DNA of 64,000 bases, taken from NCBI GenBank assembly GCA_028284765.1, contig JANQRA010000005.1, forward strand, positions 1 to 64,000. Reading direction: 5' to 3'. The position numbers were made by a program, and so were the translations under genes. Below, piece by piece: positions 61,002 through 64,000 of this stretch (the stretch's first letter is position 1; every line of letters starts with the position of its first letter). This DNA comes from Acidimicrobiia bacterium. Its GTDB lineage: Bacteria; Actinomycetota; Acidimicrobiia; Spongiisociales; ZC4RG35. The notes beneath the pieces are model-generated. The model did no database searches and was not told the DNA's origin. It worked only from the letters and a program-made list of their open reading frames with translations.

Positions 61002-61086
61002 TTGTTCACCTCCTGGGGTGTGTCTCTTGCCCTCAAGTCGACCGAAGATGACGCAAAGTCGGTAGTGGCTGCTGCCACGATTGGCC

Positions 61087-61137
61087 CATGACAGATGTCA
61101 TGAGTGTGTTGACATCGAGCACGTCGACCCCCAGCCT
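61087..61137 (+). promoter_or_regulatory. Promoter and 7-2-7 palindrome of the NarL-type kinase operon
   Basis: CATGACA-GA-TGTCATG (61087-61102) is a perfect 7-2-7 palindrome, the geometry used by NarL-type regulators. Downstream lie TTGACA (61109-61114) and, 17 bases on, CAGCCT (61132-61137), with the ATG at 61147 about 10 bases further. This supports the start at 61147 and suggests control by the operon's own response regulator. Confidence 0.5.
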
Positions 61138-61146
61138 TTTGTCGAA

Positions 61147-62367
61147 ATGAAGGCGCAGAAGCAGCCAATTGAGCCAGGAATCCTGAGGATCTTCAGGTGG
61201 TACGTAGGGATCAGGCTCGCCTTGCTTGCTCTTGTCGCATTGGCCAACCGTGGTGACAGCCCGCCCGATCCACCTCAGTTCCCGGGTACAGGTTTGGTTT
61301 TCTTTGGAGTCCTCTTTCTGTGGCTCATGTGGCCGCCCGTTGAGAGAAAGGCGGGTCGTTGGTTTCTGCCGTTTGCGATCTTGCTCGCCACCGTTGCCCC
61401 AATTGCTGACACCATGGCCAATATCGCCGGTCGGCTTGAGGCAGGAGTGGGACCCAACGACTCACTCGCCGACTACTGGCTGCCGTTCTTTCTCCTCTTC
61501 ATACCGTTCATCATCACCGCCTGGCAGTACCGCTATCGGTGGGTGGTCGTGTTTGCCGTTTTCTCGACGGTGGTGGAGATCGTCGCTCTCTCGGCGGTGT
61601 TCCTCGATGAAAACGTCGAGCAGATAGAGATTCTGGGTGCCCTGCTCGCTGCCCGCGGCCTGCTGTTTGCCTTCCTCGGCTTCTTCGTGTCCAAGCTCGT
61701 GGCTCGCCAACGCGACCTGCGAGCGGAGTTGGAGAGTCAGGCGTTTGTCCGGGAGCAGCTCGCTGCAGGGAGGGAGAGGACGAGGCTTGCTCGAGAGTTG
61801 CATGACACCCTGGCCCATACGATGACCGCCACAGCTATCCAACTCGAGGCAGCGGAAGCGTTGTGGGACAGCGATCTAAAGCGGGCGAGAGAACACGTTG
61901 AGGTCGCGCTCGATGGAACCAGGGTTGGTCTCGATGAGGCCCGTCGGGCTATTGAAGCTCTCCGTGCGTCACCTCTCGAGGAGTACGGCTTGCAGGGTTC
62001 ATTGGAGTGGCTGAGCCAAGAGACAACTGCCAAGACCGGTGTCACGACGCTGCTGGAACCGAATGACGGGATTGGAGATTTAGGACCGGACTTGGAGCAA
62101 TCCGTCTACAGAATCGTCGACGAGGCGATCGCCAATGCCATCAGGCACGGACAGCCGAGCATGGTGAAGGTCGGTCTGACAGCCACCGACGGTGAGGTGA
62201 CAGTGTCGGTCTGCGACGACGGCTCGGGCTTCGACCCCGACGCCGAAAGGCCGGGCCACCACGGCATCACCGGAATGCGAGAGAGAGCCGAGCTTGCCGG
62301 AGGCACTCTTGAAATTGACTCCTCCGATGGTGGGACCACGGTCACGTTTAGGGCTCCGGTTTCATGA
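61147..62367 (+). CDS. NarL/DesK-type sensor histidine kinase
   Basis: About 406 residues: four to five membrane helices in the first 170 (LALLALVALAN, VFFGVLFLWLMW, FAILLATVAPIAD, FFLLFIPFIITAW, VVVFAVFSTVVEIVALSAVFL), a short coiled linker, HisKA_3 with phospho-acceptor His in ERTRLARELHDTLAHTMTA, and an HATPase domain (DEAIANAIRHG, DDGSGFDPD, HHGITGMRERAELAGG). TTG at 61081 would add 22 residues but runs through the predicted promoter. Transmits an unknown membrane or envelope signal to the regulator that overlaps it (ATGA). Confidence 0.88.
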   Translation: MKAQKQPIEPGILRIFRWYVGIRLALLALVALANRGDSPPDPPQFPGTGLVFFGVLFLWLMWPPVERKAGRWFLPFAILLATVAPIADTMANIAGRLEAGVGPNDSLADYWLPFFLLFIPFIITAWQYRYRWVVVFAVFSTVVEIVALSAVFLDENVEQIEILGALLAARGLLFAFLGFFVSKLVARQRDLRAELESQAFVREQLAAGRERTRLARELHDTLAHTMTATAIQLEAAEALWDSDLKRAREHVEVALDGTRVGLDEARRAIEALRASPLEEYGLQGSLEWLSQETTAKTGVTTLLEPNDGIGDLGPDLEQSVYRIVDEAIANAIRHGQPSMVKVGLTATDGEVTVSVCDDGSGFDPDAERPGHHGITGMRERAELAGGTLEIDSSDGGTTVTFRAPVS

Positions 62368-63002
62368 TCCGAATTCTCATTTGTGACGATCAGGAAGTCG
62401 TTCGCGAAGGCCTGCGGACGATTGTCGACCTGGTTCCGGAGTTCGAGGTCGTTGGTGTGGTCGGAGATGGGTCTGCGGCAGTCGACTTCGTCGGGGCCAA
62501 CCAAGTCGATCTCGTGCTCATGGATCTGCACATGCCGGTCATGAACGGGGTCCAGGCTATCCGTGAACTCGATGCTCATCATCCTGATGTCAAGACTCTC
62601 GTACTCACGACCTATGGCGATGAGTCCTGGGTACTCGATGCGATACGCGCCGGAGCGTCGGGGTACCTGTTGAAAGACGCGCCCAGGGCTCGGCTCGTGG
62701 ATGCGATTCGGGGGACGATGGATGGCGAGACCCACCTCGACCCATCCGTAGCCGGAGGATTGTTGGTGAAGCTGGCCAGCCAGCCAGTCACTGAGTCTCT
62801 GTCGCTGGGCAACGAACTAACTGACCGGGAGTCTGAGGTCCTGGCGTTGTTGGGCAAGGGGCTATCCAACGCAGAGATAGCGGATCGTCTGTATCTGTCG
62901 GAAGGAACCGTGCGCAATTACGTGAGCTCGGTTCTGTCCAAACTCGGAGTCCACGACCGAACGCAAGCCGCAGTGCTGGCGGTCAAACACGGCCTAGCCT
63001 GA
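62364..63002 (+). CDS. NarL/FixJ-family response regulator
   Basis: 212 residues: receiver with Asp54 (LVLMDLHMPVMNG), conserved Lys in SGYLLKDAPRARLVD, and a LuxR helix-turn-helix (LTDRESEVLALLGKGLSNAEIADRLYLSEGTVRNYVSSVLSKLGV). Cognate partner of the kinase that precedes it. The 7-2-7 palindrome at 61087 is its likely site. Confidence 0.93.
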   Translation: MIRILICDDQEVVREGLRTIVDLVPEFEVVGVVGDGSAAVDFVGANQVDLVLMDLHMPVMNGVQAIRELDAHHPDVKTLVLTTYGDESWVLDAIRAGASGYLLKDAPRARLVDAIRGTMDGETHLDPSVAGGLLVKLASQPVTESLSLGNELTDRESEVLALLGKGLSNAEIADRLYLSEGTVRNYVSSVLSKLGVHDRTQAAVLAVKHGLA

Positions 63003-63006
63003 AGTC

Positions 63007-63378
63007 ATGAACCTCTTGCTCTGGGTGGTCGCATGGGCGCTTGCCGCCCTGTTTCTGATGGTTGGCTTCGTCAAACTGACCAGTACCCGCGAGGAGCTAC
63101 TGGCACAAATGGAGTGGGTGGAGGAAGTAAAGCCTCGGACCATCAAGATCATCGGGGTTCTGGAGATACTGGCCGCAGTTGCACTGGTGATACCGCCGCT
63201 GCTCGGTGTCGCCGTCTTCCTCACCCCGCTGGCGGCTGCCGGCATCGTCTTCCTGATGCTCGGCGCAGGCATGCTTCATCAACGCCGTCACGAGAATTCG
63301 ATGCTGCTGATGAATCTCATCATCGCAATGATGGGAACCTTCGTCGCGGTGGGCCGATCCTCTTGGGAGCCCTTCTAA
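63007..63378 (+). CDS. DoxX-family membrane protein
   Basis: 123-residue membrane protein with four helices: WVVAWALAALFLMVGFVKL, IKIIGVLEILAAVALVI, LLGVAVFLTPLAAAGIVFLML and LMNLIIAMMGTFVAVG, with RRHE before the last. DoxX relatives act in redox or quinone-linked processes, mostly unproven. Four bases after the regulator gene, so the third gene of the operon. A hairpin repeat follows. Confidence 0.85.
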   Translation: MNLLLWVVAWALAALFLMVGFVKLTSTREELLAQMEWVEEVKPRTIKIIGVLEILAAVALVIPPLLGVAVFLTPLAAAGIVFLMLGAGMLHQRRHENSMLLMNLIIAMMGTFVAVGRSSWEPF

Positions 63379-63430
63379 GCGTGAGCGCTAAGCGCGAGAT
63401 GCTCGCGCCATCTGCTCACACTGGGCTTAG
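63375..63430. repeat. Palindromic repeat between convergent genes, third relative of the 43-bp hairpin
   Basis: GCGTGAGC ... CATCTGCTCACAC shares its ends with the repeats at 7990 and 8981 but differs inside, where GCGCGAG / CTCGCGC (63392-63398, 63402-63408) forms the central stem. Outer arms CTAAGC (63375-63380) and GCTTAG (63425-63430) extend the pairing. It sits exactly between the ends of two convergent genes, as a bidirectional terminator would. Confidence 0.7.
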
Positions 63431-63702
63431 AACGGGGGGTTGCCGAAGCCGGTCACGGACGACGAGAAGCGGTCGGTGCCGACGTCGCCTTGAGGAGTGA
63501 GCTGCGCTTTAGCCTTGCCACCGTCGGGTATCTCGAGTTCGACCAGGAGCGCCTTGCCGGCGACGGCGGTCCCCCGCAGAGTTTGGACGATTCCTTTCCA
63601 GGAGCCCATCTCGGAGTCGAGTTCGAGCGCGGCGGCGCCCGTGGTGAGGAGGATCCCGTCGCTCCCAGAGATCCGGACTGGGCCTGTATACGAATCTGCC
63701 AC
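63427..63702 (-). CDS. Small protein of unknown function downstream of the HspR-like gene
   Basis: 91 residues, probably a small beta-rich soluble protein (strands VRISGSDGILLTTG, ALELDSEMGSWKGIVQTL, KALLVELEIPDGGKAKAQL). No cysteines, no signal, no family recognised. GTG at 63702 overlaps the TAG of the preceding gene by one base, so it is translationally coupled to it. Expression would therefore follow the heat-shock regulator. Confidence 0.65.
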   Translation of the reverse strand: MADSYTGPVRISGSDGILLTTGAAALELDSEMGSWKGIVQTLRGTAVAGKALLVELEIPDGGKAKAQLTPQGDVGTDRFSSSVTGFGNPPF

Positions 63703-64000
63703 TAGTTGTCCCCTCCGTAGATCCGGCGCACCTGTGATCTCAGAACGATCTCTGGTGGGCGCCCGGCCTTCTCCGCTTCCTCTTCCATGGTTTCGATCTT
63801 GTCGCGAAGCCGGTCCAGCTTCTTCTTGAGGCGTTTGTTCTCTTCTTGAAGCACCAATACGCGGCGTACGCCTTCGAGGTTCATTCCCTCAGCCGTCATG
63901 TCTTGGATCAGCTGCAGGCGTTCGATGTCTTCTTGCGAGTATCGGCGTGTGCCACCCGGTGTGCGAGCAGGATCGATCAGCCCTTTCCGCTCATAGATGC
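63702..64000 (-). CDS. HspR-like MerR-family heat-shock repressor, 5' end outside the window
   Basis: Only the C-terminal 99 codons are present. IYERKGLIDPARTPGGTRRY, SQEDIERLQLIQDMTAEG and the LEGVRRVLVLQEENKRLKKKL coiled coil match the HspR branch of MerR regulators. HspR binds HAIR elements with DnaK as co-repressor, and a HAIR-like site stands in front of clpB in this window. In actinobacteria hspR usually ends the dnaK-grpE-dnaJ operon, which would lie just beyond the right edge on this strand. The last part (about 70-99) is charged and loosely conserved. Confidence 0.85.
   Translation of the reverse strand, partial: IYERKGLIDPARTPGGTRRYSQEDIERLQLIQDMTAEGMNLEGVRRVLVLQEENKRLKKKLDRLRDKIETMEEEAEKAGRPPEIVLRSQVRRIYGGDN

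Overview
This is a gene-dense, fairly high-GC chromosomal segment from an actinobacterium (Actinomycetota), most likely an uncultured Acidimicrobiia-like lineage; the class is an inference. The supporting markers are a WhiB regulator, an HspR-type MerR protein, a HAIR element in front of clpB, GlnR-like and SenX3/RegX3-like regulators, an AfsR/SARP-type giant regulator, an MT0933-type antitoxin and many acidic lipoproteins with Thr-rich linkers. Intergenic gaps are short and GTGA/ATGA overlaps are common. At least three intact convergent gene pairs share one CTAG as the stop codon of both strands. I found no rRNA, tRNA, CRISPR array, insertion sequence or prophage.

Layout. 1-7.9 kb is housekeeping: NUDIX hydrolase, metallo-beta-lactamase-fold enzyme, secreted M23 peptidase, RDD protein, Mrp/ApbC ATPase, A-type Fe-S carrier, RidA, ALDH7-type dehydrogenase and a trans-sulfuration enzyme. 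8-9 kb holds a DUF559 nuclease-like gene bracketed by two near-identical 43-bp hairpin repeats; a relative of these repeats lies near the right edge. 9-12.5 kb is a nitrogen cluster read leftward (membrane protein, whiB, glnA, glnR-like). 12.6-22.9 kb is a phosphate cluster: TetR, ppk, a PHO-box-like repeat, pstSCAB, phoU, and a two-component system, followed by dxs. 24.7-31 kb holds two divergent polar amino-acid ABC transporters, one lacking its own ATPase. 31-34.6 kb encodes a CapA-like lipoprotein, a beta-propeller protein and small lipoproteins. 34.7-36.9 kb is a PadR / HAAS-NfeD fusion / stomatin module with a leaderless promoter.

37-64 kb is more accessory: a dispersed family of LpqH-like lipoproteins (one broken by an in-frame TAG), a flavin oxidase, an AfsR-like giant regulator, a LuxR-type ATPase regulator, ClpB, a CREST/ceramidase-like membrane protein, a decayed DUF3179 remnant and its intact relative, and an 862-residue lipoprotein. 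That protein joins a caspase-fold-like His/Cys domain to an LpqH-like C-terminal domain and is the most unusual gene here. Next come a threonine-dehydratase-like gene with no canonical start codon, a nitrilase, an AlkC-like protein, a NarL-type two-component/DoxX operon and the 3' part of an hspR-like gene.

How the parts connect: the pst/phoU/two-component/ppk block forms one phosphate-sensing and polyphosphate system. The WhiB-GlnA-GlnR-like block couples ammonium assimilation to a regulator. The HspR-like protein at the right edge is a plausible repressor of clpB through the HAIR element at 44806-44826. All functional calls come from reading motifs and remembered family features; no database search was run.
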